64,000 nt of DNA from Capra hircus (GCF_001704415.2 NC_030820.1:39228036-39292035); one strand, 5' to 3'. Counted from the stretch's first letter, positions 1-9,514 are shown. Translations and numbers: made by a program. Notes: generated from the sequence alone by a model not told the origin.

Positions 1-55
1 TCTGACTGTCTAAAGAGCAGGTCCTCTGTCTCTGTGTCACCTCCTCTTGGGTCCC

Positions 56-245
56 CAGGGTGTAGGCTGCCAACGCAGGAGACGGTAGTTCTATCCCTGG
101 GTCAGGAAGACTCCCTCGAGAAGGAAATGGCAACCCACTCCACTATTTTTGCCTGGAAAATCCCATGGACAGAGGAGCCTGGCGGGCTACAGTCCATAGG
201 GTCGCAAAAGAGTCGGACATGACTTAGCGACTAAACAACAAAAAC
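56..245 (+). mobile_element. Bov-tA-type SINE
   Basis: A diverged tRNA-like head (AGGAGACGG...CCCTGGGTCAGGAAGA) is followed by the Bov-A body: AAGGAAATGGCAACCCACTCC, TCCCATGGACAGAGGAGCC and GTCGGACATGACTTAGCGAC. The body is typical of bovid SINEs. The 5' boundary is unclear. Confidence 0.8.
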
Positions 246-261
246 CAAAATGAGAAAAGAA

Positions 262-372
262 TCTGAAAAAGAATATCTATATATCTATATATCAAACTGA
301 TTCACTTTGCTGTACACCTGAAACTAACACAGCCTTATAAATCAACTATACTCCAATATAAAGTAAAAAATT
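262..372 (+). mobile_element. L1 3'-end fragment
   Basis: The text CTGATTCACTTTGCTGTACA followed by AAATCAACTATACTCCAATA matches the 3' terminus of ruminant L1 elements and runs into an A-rich tail. The same tail occurs in the L1 copy near 22.2 kb. Confidence 0.75.
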
Positions 373-484
373 TAAACACCAAAGTGCCAAGTTTAAAAGT
401 TTAAAAAGTGTTAAGACAGGACTACTATGCAAAGCGACCTACAGATTGTGTACAAGCCTATAAAAATCCCCATTTCTTTTTTTT

Positions 485-1200
485 AGAAATGGAAAGGCCA
501 ATCCTAAAGTTCATATGGAAATGCAAAAGACTCAAAATTAAATTTGAGAAACTTTAAAAAAGTTGATGGACACACACTTTGCAATTTCAAAACTTAATAC
601 AAATCAGTGGTAACCAAGATAGTATGGTACTTATATAAGAACAGACATAGAGATCAACGGAGTAAAATTAAGGGCCAAAGTAAACCCAATGTTAACATCC
701 TTAATCATTAGGGAAATGCAAAAACCAGGGTCACAATGAGGTATCACTTCACATCTACTAGGATGGCTACAATTTAAATAAAAAGAGGAAATAATGAGTG
801 TTGGCAAGGATGTGGCAAAATTGAAACTCTCACACATCGATAGTGGGAATGTAAAAATACTATGCAATTGCTATGAAGAAATGGTTTGATGGCTCCTAAA
901 AACTTATAAACAGAATGACTGTATGTCCTAGCCACTGCACTCCTAGGTATATACCCCCAAAGAACTGAAAATCAGTATTCAAACAAATGCTTGTATATGA
1001 ATGTTCATGGCATCACTATTCAGATTTACAAGACAGAAGGAAGAACACAAATGTCCATCACGGGACCTGTGGATAAACACACGTGGTCTCTGCGTATGAT
1101 GGAATGTAATCTGCCATAAAAGAAATGAAGTGCTGATACATTCTAACAAGTGGATAAACCTCAAAACACTGAGTTAACTGAAAGGAGCCAGGCACACGAG
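485..1200 (+). mobile_element. Old L1 LINE fragment (ORF2 end and 3' region)
   Basis: The stretch resembles the end of L1 ORF2: CATATGGAAATGCAAAAGAC, TTTCAAAACTTAATACAAA, AATGAGGTATCACTTCACA, TAGTGGGAATGTAAAAATAC and ACAAATGTCCATCACGGG all have L1 counterparts. It is heavily mutated, has an internal deletion near 690 and has no long open frame. It lies in the last intron of CFAP61. Confidence 0.7.
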
Positions 1201-1395
1201 ATCATGTGTTGCCTGGGGGGCACTGTGAGGTGAGCTGCTCACAGATGAACATGTTGGGGGGGTGGCTAGTCACCCTGAGAAAGGGCACACAGGAGAGGCA
1301 AATGCACAAAAAATGAGTTTACAACCTAGAGCAGTATTTGTCTTCCATAAACTTGAGAGTTCTACTTTGTGACTTTACACCATTACCCCAATGTT

Positions 1396-1612
1396 GGGCT
1401 TCCCTGGTAGCTCAGTTGGTAAAGAGTCCACTTGCAATTCAGGAGACCCTGGTTCGATTCCTGGGTTGGGAAGATGCCCTGGAGAAGGGAAAGGCTACCC
1501 ACTCCAGTATTCTGGCCTGGAGAATTCCATGGACTGTATAGTCCTTGGGGTCTCAAATAGTCGGACACGACTGAGCAACTTTACTTGACTTCACTTTTTC
1601 ACCCCAAAGTTA
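1396..1612 (+). mobile_element. Bov-tA SINE
   Basis: A full-length copy: tRNA-derived head (GGGCTTCCCTGGTAGCTCAG, B-box GGTTCGATTCC), Bov-A body (CTACCCACTCCAGTATTCTG) and end (GTCGGACACGACTGAGCAAC), with a T/C-rich tail. Confidence 0.9.
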
Positions 1613-2136
1613 GAATAGCATCCTACAGCATGAGCCCCAGGTCTCCTCTAATTTTTGTGTATTCGTTATATTTGATATCTGGAAAATTAAGGAAAAAAGA
1701 GCCAACCTCAGCTCTTCGTGCTCCGGCACTCAAATGTCTCGGCACCTCTAATATTTACTTCTGGGCATCACTTGCCATTCTTTCTCTCTCCCATCTTTGT
1801 TGATCTGATTTGGGGTCCTGGCCTCCCACAGACAGTTCTTCCAAGTGATATGTGTATAATCCCCACACCTGGCAGTGTCTCACTTATATAACTAAGTGAT
1901 GAGTACTGCATGTCTCCATATAGTTTGAATCTATTTTTCTACCTATAAGTTCTTACTATTGATAAATTAATGATCCAATAGAACTCTGCAAGTTACCCAC
2001 TTTTTTTGCTGTTAAAAATAAAAAAGAATTATTGGAAGGTCAAATAAACACATCATCAAAGCCCATCTTCCTTTAGGGTAATTTGCAATTCCTGGAGTAT
2101 TCAGAAAGCACACAGCTCAAATCTCAGCAAAGTGCT
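1613..2136. other. Non-coding intron sequence
   Basis: AT-rich sequence in the last CFAP61 intron. No exon, RNA gene or recognisable repeat was seen. Confidence 0.5.
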
Positions 2137-2262
2137 TTTTCTTTTGGCTTTACTGCCCATACAGTATGTGGGATCTTAGACCCCCACCAGGGATCGAACC
2201 CATGCCCCCTGCATTGGAAGCCCTGAGTCTTAACCACTGAATTGCCAGAGAAGTCCCTTTTA
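2137..2262 (-). mobile_element. CHR-2-type tRNA SINE
   Basis: On the minus strand it begins GGGACTTCTCTGGCAATTCA and keeps the B-box (GGTTCGATCCCTGG) and the end around ATCCCACATACTGTATGGGC. This is the usual cetruminant tRNA-Glu SINE layout. Confidence 0.85.
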
Positions 2263-2835
2263 AAGTTATTTTTATTTTATGAATGAAGTGCTTTATTCAA
2301 CAATCCTCCTATAGATGGGCAGATAGGTGATGAAGCAAGTATGGTAACCATAGAAACCAGATAGTGTGTATCCGAGTGCCAAGTTCATCACTCTGTCAAC
2401 TTGCCTCTACGTCTGAATCCTTTTATAATAAAATGTTGGGGAAATCTCTACTATGTTATAAATATGCACAGTGTGTGATTCTCAACTGCAAATAACTTTA
2501 TTCTCTCTGAGCCCCACACCTTTAAAGATAGCAATAAAATTTGCCTTTACTAAGAATTTAGTATAGGTTTAAAAAAATCCCATGGCTTGGGGACTGTAAA
2601 GTAAACCATCTAGGAGTTTTCAACTAAAAATGTTTAATCACCACCTTTCTTATTTTTAAAACAAGCCTGATCTACAGATTATTTTTATCTGGAAATTAAC
2701 AGCTTAAAATTACTATGCTTGCTGAACTCTAAGACATTATGGTATGAGAACTAAGCCAGTCACAAAAAGAGAACTAGTGTTTGATTCCATTTACATGAAA
2801 TGTCTAAAGTCAAATCATAGAGAAAGCAGAAGGGT
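2263..2835. other. Non-coding intron sequence
   Basis: AT-rich, unannotated intron sequence. Nothing supportable was seen beyond short A/T runs. Confidence 0.5.
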
Positions 2836-2990
2836 GGGGACCTCCTTGGTGGTCCAGTGGCTAAGACTCTGTGTTCACAATATAGGGGGCTTGGGTTTGA
2901 TCCCTGGTCAGGGATCTAGATCCCACATGCTGCAGCTAAGAGTTTGCATGCCTCAACAAAAGACCCTGGGATGGGCAGTAAATGGTTAGG
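2836..2990 (+). mobile_element. CHR-2-type tRNA SINE
   Basis: Starts GGGGACCTCCTTGGTGGTCC and holds the B-box-like GGTTTGATCCCTGGTCAGGG and TAGATCCCACATGCTGCAGC. Moderately diverged. Confidence 0.85.
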
Positions 2991-3060
2991 ACTGACAACT
3001 TGGGAGAATGAGAAGGGAATGGCGACCCACTCTGGTAAGGGAGAGCTAACTTAATTATTC

Positions 3061-3292
3061 TAGGGCTTCCCAGGTAGCGCTAGTGGTTAAAAAAAAAAAA
3101 AAAAAAGCCAATGCAGGAGCTATAAGAGACGCGGGTTCAATCCCTAGCTGGGGAATATCCCCTGGAGGAGAGCATGGCAACCCACTCCAGTATTCTTGCC
3201 TGGAAAATCCCATGGACAGAGGAGCCTGGAGGGCTTCAGTCCATGGGATCACACAGAGTCCGACACGACTGAAGCCACTTCACTCGCACATA
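3061..3292 (+). mobile_element. Bov-tA SINE with an internal A-run
   Basis: tRNA head (AGGGCTTCCCAGGTAGCGCT), Bov-A body and end (GTCCGACACGACTGAAGCC). The head is interrupted by about 18 A residues at 3088-3106, between the A-box and B-box regions. It lies about 210 bp upstream of the CFAP61 terminal exon. Confidence 0.9.
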
Positions 3293-3505
3293 CCACGCCG
3301 AGATGGACGGTGCTGATGGCTGCATGACCACATGAAGGTCCTTTTTACCTCTGAGTCGGACACTTAAAAATAAAGTGGTAAATTTTATGCTGTGTGTGTT
3401 TGGCCACAGTTTAATTATTTTTTTTAACCTAAAAAAAAAAAAAACCAATATTGTGGCACTCAGCCCAAGTAATATCAGTATCTGCCACCTCACTGTATTT
3501 TCCAG

Positions 3506-3706
3506 GACGAAAACCTTCCTTCTATGGAAGAGTTAGCCCGTCAGATCGAAGATGAGGAAATCAACCTCCCAGAGAAGCCCAGGAATTACCTCAAAAGAGT
3601 TTTCCAGGAAACCATCTACAGGCCTCTGGTGGAGAAGAGCATCCTTGACTACCTGCACTACAATCATTACCACCTACCCATGTACGCGTGGCCGGGCATC
3701 ATTTAG
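3506..3706 (+). CDS. CFAP61: CFAP61 terminal coding exon (C-terminus)
   Basis: Encodes the last 66 residues of cilia and flagella associated protein 61, an axonemal protein of the calmodulin/radial-spoke region needed for sperm flagellum assembly (family knowledge). A good acceptor (TGTATTTTCCAG) precedes 3506, and the frame opens in phase 0 with DENLPSMEELARQIEDEE, continues through NYLKRVFQETIYRPLVEKS, and ends YHLPMYAWPGII before TAG at 3704-3706. I recognise this acidic then aromatic tail as the conserved CFAP61 C-terminus; the position just upstream of INSM1 on the same strand agrees with mammalian gene order. Earlier exons are outside the window. The methionine at 3524 is internal, not a start. 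The open frame continues upstream of 3506 only a little way, so exon limits rest on the splice site and the recognised protein. Confidence 0.88.
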   Translation, partial: DENLPSMEELARQIEDEEINLPEKPRNYLKRVFQETIYRPLVEKSILDYLHYNHYHLPMYAWPGII

Positions 3707-3841
3707 CTGCGGCCACCGCCTCCACGTGATCGTTTCCACGCGTGTCGTTTCGGGAAGTGCTCCATAGAAGCGGGAAACCTGGCTGGACCGCCGGGCACCG
3801 TCCTTTTCTGCGGCCACCAGATGCCTGTAGTTTCCTATCGT

Positions 3842-3858
3842 CCCAGTAGGTGGCGCAC
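3842..3858 (+). promoter_or_regulatory. CTCF-like motif
   Basis: CCAGTAGGTGGCGC resembles the CTCF core CCACNAGGGGGCGC, with mismatches at three or fewer informative positions. It lies in the CFAP61 3'UTR. Motif inspection only. Confidence 0.35.
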
Positions 3859-3938
3859 GGCGGTGCGACTCGATTCTGGGGCACGGAGAAGCTTTACCCA
3901 CACCAGGCGTGTTCCTGGCCAGAATAACCCAGTTTAGC

Positions 3939-3944
3939 AATAAA
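3939..3944 (+). promoter_or_regulatory. CFAP61: Poly(A) signal of CFAP61
   Basis: Canonical AATAAA 233 bp after the CFAP61 stop codon. A T-rich stretch follows at 3968-3987. Confidence 0.75.
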
Positions 3945-3962
3945 ATGAGACCGTTAGTATGC

Positions 3963-4729
3963 AAAACTTGTTTATTTATTTTTTTTAAAAAAAAACCTTG
4001 GGCATGTTTCTGTTTGATTTCCTGAAAAGCCCTGCTGCCAATGCTGTTAGTCCTTTACATGTTTACCTGGTCACGTGGATGATAAAAGAAAATCCTATAC
4101 CCAGGATGGAAAATTAGGAATACAGACGCAGAGAAATTATCTCTATAATCCAACATCAGAACTGGTTGCATAGACAAGTTTACAGGGAGTTTTGAAACCA
4201 GGGGCCTGCTCTCATGACCAGTATATTACATTTCTACTTCCTGTTGCAGATTAGGCGCATAAATGCACCCAAAAAACTGGCAGATCAACCCAGGTTCTCG
4301 CACACGTTTTAGATTAAAAAACAGTAGTGGGAAGTTAATCTGGGTCACTCCCTTTGACTCTCAGTGCTGTTGCTTGGCACTGGGGCCCTCTGGTACCCGT
4401 TACCTGTAATGTGGGTCAGTAGCCCACTTTCTCGTAAATAAAGCACATTAAATGCCTTCCAGAAAACACATGGATTCAGGAACAACAGGTAAGACATTTT
4501 GTTTATTTGGATATCTTCTAAGCAGATAGTATGACATCATTTGTGTCTGAATTTTTGGCCAGCAGAGGTTAAAACTGGCTTTCAGTTTTCATTCTTTTTT
4601 TTTTTTTTTTTGTATTTATGTTAACATTTAGCAAAAGTTGGAGCAATTGTAATGACTACACAGCTACTTGGAGGGCACAGCTACTTGGAGGGTAAGTCAT
4701 TACAGAATTATCCCCCATTAATAAACTGC
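3963..4729. other. Intergenic sequence with a 17-bp tandem duplication
   Basis: Intergenic DNA between CFAP61 and INSM1. It holds a T-run at 4597-4612 and an exact tandem duplication of CACAGCTACTTGGAGGG at 4659-4675 and 4676-4692. No gene was seen. Confidence 0.5.
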
Positions 4730-4930
4730 TGCTAAGTCGCTTCAGTTGTGTCCGACTCTGTGCAACCCCATAGACGGCAGCCCACCAGGCTTCCCCGTCC
4801 CTGGGATTTTCCAGGCAAGAACACTGAAGTGGGTTGCCACCCCATCATGGACTGCAGCCTACCAAGCTCCTCCGTCCATGGGAGTTTCCAGACAAGAGTA
4901 CTGGAGTGGGGTGCCAATGCCTTTTCCGAT
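4730..4930 (-). mobile_element. Bov-A2-type SINE
   Basis: On the minus strand it has two related Bov-A units: one around CACCCCACTCCAGTACTCTT, and a second around CCACTTCAGTGTTCTTGCC and ending GTCGGACACAACTGAAGCG. A dimer-like arrangement without a clear tRNA head. Confidence 0.8.
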
Positions 4931-6231
4931 TAATAAACCAGTACCTCTCAAAAAATAAAATGGTTCTGGAACACCAGACTCTGATTTTTCTAAAGCAGGC
5001 AAAAGCAAGCAACAAACTCCATTAATTCCTGCACAAATATGTTTTACACAAGGGCAGGGGTCGTTCAGGGGAGGGGTCCCAGTGCCCACCATATGGTGTA
5101 AACTGTGCTATTCATATGGGGAACAGTTAATACTAGTCCCCTCTTCAAACTACAAGCCCAACACACATGGAACCATGTTTCAGGGCCTGTGAATGAGTTA
5201 GCTCAAGAAACTCTTTCTTTCCCCCCTTTCCCCTTCCTCTGAGAGGTCCTGGATCAAAGTCATCAGCAAATTGGAGTGAGTTTCTGTGACAGGCCCTGGG
5301 ACCTTGGGTGGAGATGAACACAACAACAGAGGATAACTGGTGATGATTTCTGTGACCAAGTACTACCATTAAAAAGCTTCTAGTCACACAAAAGTGACCC
5401 TATATGACAGTGGCAACCTTAATGTCAAACCATGCATAATTTGATGGTTAAGTTTTTCTCTGCTGCCTTTTAAAATCTTGGGCCCCTATAAATATCATGG
5501 CAGGTCTGAAAATGAATATAATTTAGTCTACAAAGTGTATGGGATGACGTTACTAATCACTGTCCTATATTCAGAAAGTAATTTCCTGAATCGAGGTAGG
5601 AATTTTAGCATATGTGTGCAGACAAGCATTTTACGACTAAGGAACAGCTTGTTTAAGAATAGGAGATGAACCCAAGACTTGTTGATCATAACTTGAAACT
5701 GGCTGTTTTAAGGATTTCAAGAGAATAAAGATATTTATTCTTAAATGACGATAAATCCTAGCAAAGGAAAGGGTTCCAGACACACCAAGTATTTGGACTT
5801 CTCTAAATCTTTAGAATTCTCTAAATCTAAATCTAACCCTGGCAGAGCTTCCATAGAGATTGAATCCGAGAAGTCCCCATACAGTTCAGCTTGTGCTGCT
5901 TAGCAGGGAGTCTTGAGCTCTAAGCCTACCCAATCTCGTAATTCTAGTTTTAGACAAAGAATATGGACAAGAAAGCAACAAAGTTGCATTTCCTACGTTG
6001 TATTCTCCCCATATCGCAAGGAACAACCATGCCTCACAATGCCTTTAATAATTTCCTGACACGTGTCAGTTTCTACTAGGTCGCGGCCACCTCCTTCCCC
6101 AAAGTGGCTCCTGAGATGCTACCCAAATATCCCAAGGAGAAAGAAAAATAGAAGATGATGTGGGAGAGGAAAGGGAACCTTGTACGGAGGAGAAAATGTG
6201 AAGCCAGGCAATCAATATTTACCCTCAGAAG

Positions 6232-6235
<4 letters not shown>
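4931..6235. other. Intergenic sequence
   Basis: Mixed-composition DNA with no exon or recognised repeat. Near 5815-5838 the phrase TCTAAATCT is repeated in short tandem. Otherwise nothing distinctive. Confidence 0.4.
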
Positions 6236-6286
<51 letters not shown>

Positions 6287-6306
6287 CGCGCACGCACACG
6301 CGCGCC
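6236..6306. repeat. (TG)n-(CG)n microsatellite
   Basis: About 21 TG units lead directly into an alternating CG run and then CACGCACACGCGCGC. This is nearly 70 bp of uninterrupted purine-pyrimidine alternation, at the edge of a CpG-rich block. Confidence 0.95.
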
Positions 6307-6452
6307 AGCACGGGTGCACCGGCTGAATGTTAGCCAAGGAGCAGGGCGAGGGCCTCGAAAGTCGCCCTGTGCGAGGAGCTGTTGATTGTTTTCTGGTTGA
6401 GAGAAGAGGTGATGATAAGGCTGGGATACAGTGCGCGCCGGCCGGGCAGAGC

Positions 6453-6469
6453 GGCAGCTGTATGCTAAT
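6453..6469 (+). promoter_or_regulatory. Octamer module, copy 1
   Basis: GGCAGCTGTATGCTAAT, containing the E-box CAGCTG and the octamer-like ATGCTAAT. It matches 16 of 17 bases of the module at 7686-7702. POU-factor binding is an inference. Confidence 0.4.
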
Positions 6470-6577
6470 ACTCGCAGAAACCAGCCTCCGCGTCCCCCAT
6501 TAAAGCAGGCGGCCAGGAGGCCACACATCACTGAACAAATAGGCTCTCTCTAGACAAATAAAATAACACACGTTGGC

Positions 6578-6960
6578 CTGTGGGGAGGGGTGGGGGGTGG
6601 AGAGCCAGAGGGGGTGAGGAGCGGGAGGAGAGGAAGGAAGGGGGAGAGAGGGGGGCGCAGAAGAGAGGGGTGGACGGAGAGAGAGGGGAGGGGAGACCGG
6701 GAGGGAGACCAGGAAGAGGAAAGAGAGGGACTGTCCGAGGGGGAGAGGGTCAGAGGTGGGCGAGACTCCACGGAGCAGAGAGACGGGTGGCGTGGGGTGG
6801 CGTGGGGGGGGGGCGGTGAAAGATTCGAGGAGAGGAGAGGTGGGACGGGCTGGGACGGGGTGGGCAGAGAAGGGCTGGGGAGAAAGAGAAGGGGCGGCAG
6901 GGAAGGAGAGGAGGAGAGGAGGAGGCCCAAGGAGAGCAGAGGAGGAACGCGGACCCCCAA
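6578..6960 (+). repeat. Purine-rich (G/A) low-complexity tract
   Basis: Almost all G and A on the plus strand, with many runs of three or more G, for example GGGGAGGGGTGGGGGGTGG near 6582. The composition could form quadruplex or triplex DNA (inference). Confidence 0.85.
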
Positions 6961-7337
6961 CCCAAGAGCCAAGCAGGGACAGGGGCCCCGAGGCCCAGAC
7001 GGACGGCGCGCCCCTCCAGCTCCCAGGCGCCTGGCTGTCCCTCCGTCCCCACTCCTGGGCGGGCGAGGACAGGGAACTGTCGGAGTCGCCGGGCCTTTCT
7101 GGTCGGTTTTGCTGGAACTTTGTCGCCGCCTTATCCGAGTCAGGGAGCTGGGCTGCCCCTCATCGGGGAGGGTGTGGGGAGCAGCCCCTGCGCGCCCCGC
7201 ACTCGCTGCCCTCCCAGCTCTCCCCGGGCCTCGTCCTCTCCGTCTGACTTTCCCACACTTCTGGGCGTCGCTGCGCCCGCCTTGGGTACCATCACCCTTC
7301 CAAGTCGCCCAGGCGGGGCCCGTCCGGCCCGCCGTCC

Positions 7338-7382
7338 CCCTCCCTCCCCCTCCCTCCCCCCCCCCCCTCCCTCCCCCTCCCG
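7338..7382. repeat. C-rich (CCCTCC)n tract
   Basis: Repeated CCCTCC units surrounding a run of about a dozen C. Simple-sequence, polypyrimidine on the plus strand. Confidence 0.9.
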
Positions 7383-7685
7383 GCCGCGACAGTCCCACCC
7401 GAGGCGAAAACAAACAGCCCCCGAGGGCACTTCAAGGGAGCTTGCGGTGGCCCGACGGCACACTCGACAGGATGAAAGGGGCGGCCGACCACCACCCCGT
7501 GGGCCCCGGGCGAATAATGGGCGCGCGGCAGATTGCCGGGGGCACTTGAAACTCGAGGGGAGGGAACTGCCGGAGCGCGGTCCCTCCCCGAGCCCGGCGG
7601 ACGGCACAGCCTCGCGGCTTCGCCCTCGTTCGCCCTCTTTCATGCGCTCTCCTTTTGTGTGGAATTATTTAAACGGGAGATCCGT

Positions 7686-7702
7686 GGCAGCTTTATGCTA
7701 AT
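7686..7702 (+). promoter_or_regulatory. Octamer module, copy 2
   Basis: GGCAGCTTTATGCTAAT, differing at one base from the copy at 6453-6469, in the same orientation and 1.23 kb away. A TTTAAACGG stretch lies just upstream. Confidence 0.4.
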
Positions 7703-8750
7703 GTGCCGAACAAAGGCGACGGCCAGCGGGCGGGGGGCCCCCGGAAGGTGCCCGGAGGCCGGAGCGGGCTGGGCTGGGCGGCGGCGGGCTGCGCGTGGCT
7801 CTCGCGTGCCCCAGGGGCCCAACACGCCTGCCCCTCATTCCTGCAAATACAAAGAGTCTCCCGCTCGGGCCGGTGAGCGCGGCGCTTGGGGGTGCGCGGG
7901 TCCCTCCGGGACTTGACGGCTAGCTCAGCAGCGGGAACGCGCGATCCAGGTCGGGCCGCGGCTCGCGGACCTGGAGGGCCTCTGCGAATCCGGCAGAGGT
8001 GTCCGCAGCCGACCCGGGATGGCGCTGGGGGGCGCCGATCGCTTCCCTCTCGCGCCTCCGGGGCCTCCCCAAACACACCCCAGAGACAGACTTCCTTTCT
8101 GGCCTCTTAGGGGCTGCATGAACCCGGGAACATCCCAAGGGGCAATTCCTGGGCCGAAATTCCCCGCTTTAGCGCTTGGCTCCAAGCTTTGGGCTTCTAG
8201 CAACTCCCTGGGGCTAACTCCTGGTCACAGTGAACCCCAGTGCCTTCCCCGACGGCAACCTAGGGCTCCAGGACTGGAGAGTCGGAGCAGCAGTGGCCTC
8301 CAGCTCTGCAGCGGTCAGAGGAAGTACTCACCCCATCAAGGAGAGAGGCGAAGAGGCCTCCCGGTTTTTCCTCAGCACTGGCCAGGACCACACAGGAAGG
8401 GAGTCGCTTGGGACTTAGGAAGGACAGTACCCTGCCTGGGATCCCTCTTCTTGCCTTCCCCCGTGGAACTCCCCTGGAAGGGGCAGGTCAGTGCTCAGTG
8501 GGTCCCCAACCCAGCTCCACGCGGCCCCTATCCGGAATCGCAGTGCGCAGAGGCCCACCGCCTCAGCGCAGCGTGGTGGCGCTTTCCTCTTCCAAAAGGA
8601 AGGCAAATATCTCAACTCGCTGGCCACCTGCCCGCGGGCGCGCAGATTCCGAGAAACAAAATCACGCAGAAGAAGACAGAAACCCAAGACCGGGTGCGAG
8701 GTGCATGTCCTTGGACGGTGCTCGTGTGTGCCTTGAGCGAAACCTAGTTC

Positions 8751-9119
8751 TTTCCCAGCCCTGGGTTGTGAAATCAGTTTCTAATACTCGGACCTTTCAA
8801 GTTTACATTTGTTTTGACTGTACCTGTCTGAAAGCAGATTTCATTTTCTCTGGCAAGACTAGAAACCACAAATAAAGAAAAAGAAACGGATCCATTGAAT
8901 CTCAGTATTTCAATAGTGTTCAATAGATTCTCTTAGCTTAATTCAGAGCCCTGTTGAATTCGCTGCATTCAGACAGGGGTTTTGTTTTGTTTTTGCACAC
9001 ACGCACACCCCCGCCCTCTTCACAATTATGGGTGTTGTTATTTTTTAAAGGATTCTCAAGGTGACTAACTCTCCCTGTTATCTGTTGAATGAAAAGAGTG
9101 TTACACATGCAAGACCAAA
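8751..9119. other. AT-rich spacer between CpG-rich blocks
   Basis: Non-repetitive, AT-rich DNA with no coding signal. AATAAA-like words near 8870 have no associated gene. Confidence 0.4.
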
Positions 9120-9290
9120 TACCCGGCCATCAGTAGGGGATGCCGGCCGGCAGGGCCCCCGCCCTATTATTGGACAATCCAGATGGGATTCGTGATTAGA
9201 AAATAAAATTGGCCAGAGCTGTCCCGGAATCCCTTTCCCATTTCTAATTTCATCAGCAGTATTAATCAGCACTCAAAAGAGCAAAGAAAT
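9120..9290. promoter_or_regulatory. Candidate INSM1 upstream enhancer
   Basis: Non-repetitive DNA 2.2 kb upstream of INSM1. It packs ATTATTGGACAATCC (paired SOX-like sites), CAGATGG (proneural bHLH E-box), GTGATTAG and GTATTAATCAGC (homeodomain-like). INSM1 is a known target of proneural factors; enhancer activity is inferred. Confidence 0.35.
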
Positions 9291-9490
9291 AACATCAGTT
9301 ACTTTTAGACTGAAACACATATATTTTAAAAAATCATTTTAGAATTTCTAACTTTTTTCCAGGACTTTCATCGTAGTTAGCATTTTTTTAAATGAGGGTG
9401 AAAGCTTTCAAAATATATTGCATTATATTCTATTTTCAGTGTATAAGTTTTTTTTTTAATCACAGACACAAAATCACCAAATATTTTCCC

Positions 9491-9514
9491 GTTGATTAAT
9501 CAACTTGATTAACC
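9491..9514. promoter_or_regulatory. Homeodomain-type palindrome
   Basis: GTTGATTAATCAAC (9491-9504) equals its own reverse complement and is followed at once by TTGATTAACC. It resembles HNF1 or homeodomain dimer sites. Binding not shown. Confidence 0.4.

Larger units (their letters stand above)
3707..3962 (+). other. CFAP61: CFAP61 3'UTR
   Basis: A short GC-rich untranslated region with unusually many CpGs for a gene end. It terminates after AATAAA at 3939-3944, so cleavage is expected near 3960. It contains the CTCF-like site at 3842-3858. Confidence 0.75.
6307..8750. other. GC/CpG-rich block upstream of INSM1
   Basis: CpG-dense DNA separated from the INSM1 island by about 1 kb of AT-rich sequence. 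It includes a G/A-rich strand at 6578-6960, a C/T tract at 7338-7382 and two octamer modules. Long overlapping open frames run in several frames and both strands, which is expected where stop codons are rare; none has a recognisable domain. It may be a CpG island, an enhancer or the promoter of a non-coding RNA; the sequence alone does not decide. Confidence 0.6.

Noticed and set aside
6076..6531. Minus-strand ORF containing a run of HT dipeptides
   Set aside because: The run is the TG microsatellite translated; no conserved flanks.
6550..7413. 287-codon minus-strand ORF in the same block
   Set aside because: Translation is an S/P/L-rich mirror of the purine tract; no domain.
6590..7549. 319-codon ORF in the purine-rich CpG block
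   Set aside because: Translation is an R/G/E repeat of the G/A-rich tract; chance openness from base composition.
8019..8036. INSM1 self-binding site (TGYCWGGGGGCR-like)
   Set aside because: The G-run fits, but the left half and the C after the run do not match the published consensus as I remember it.
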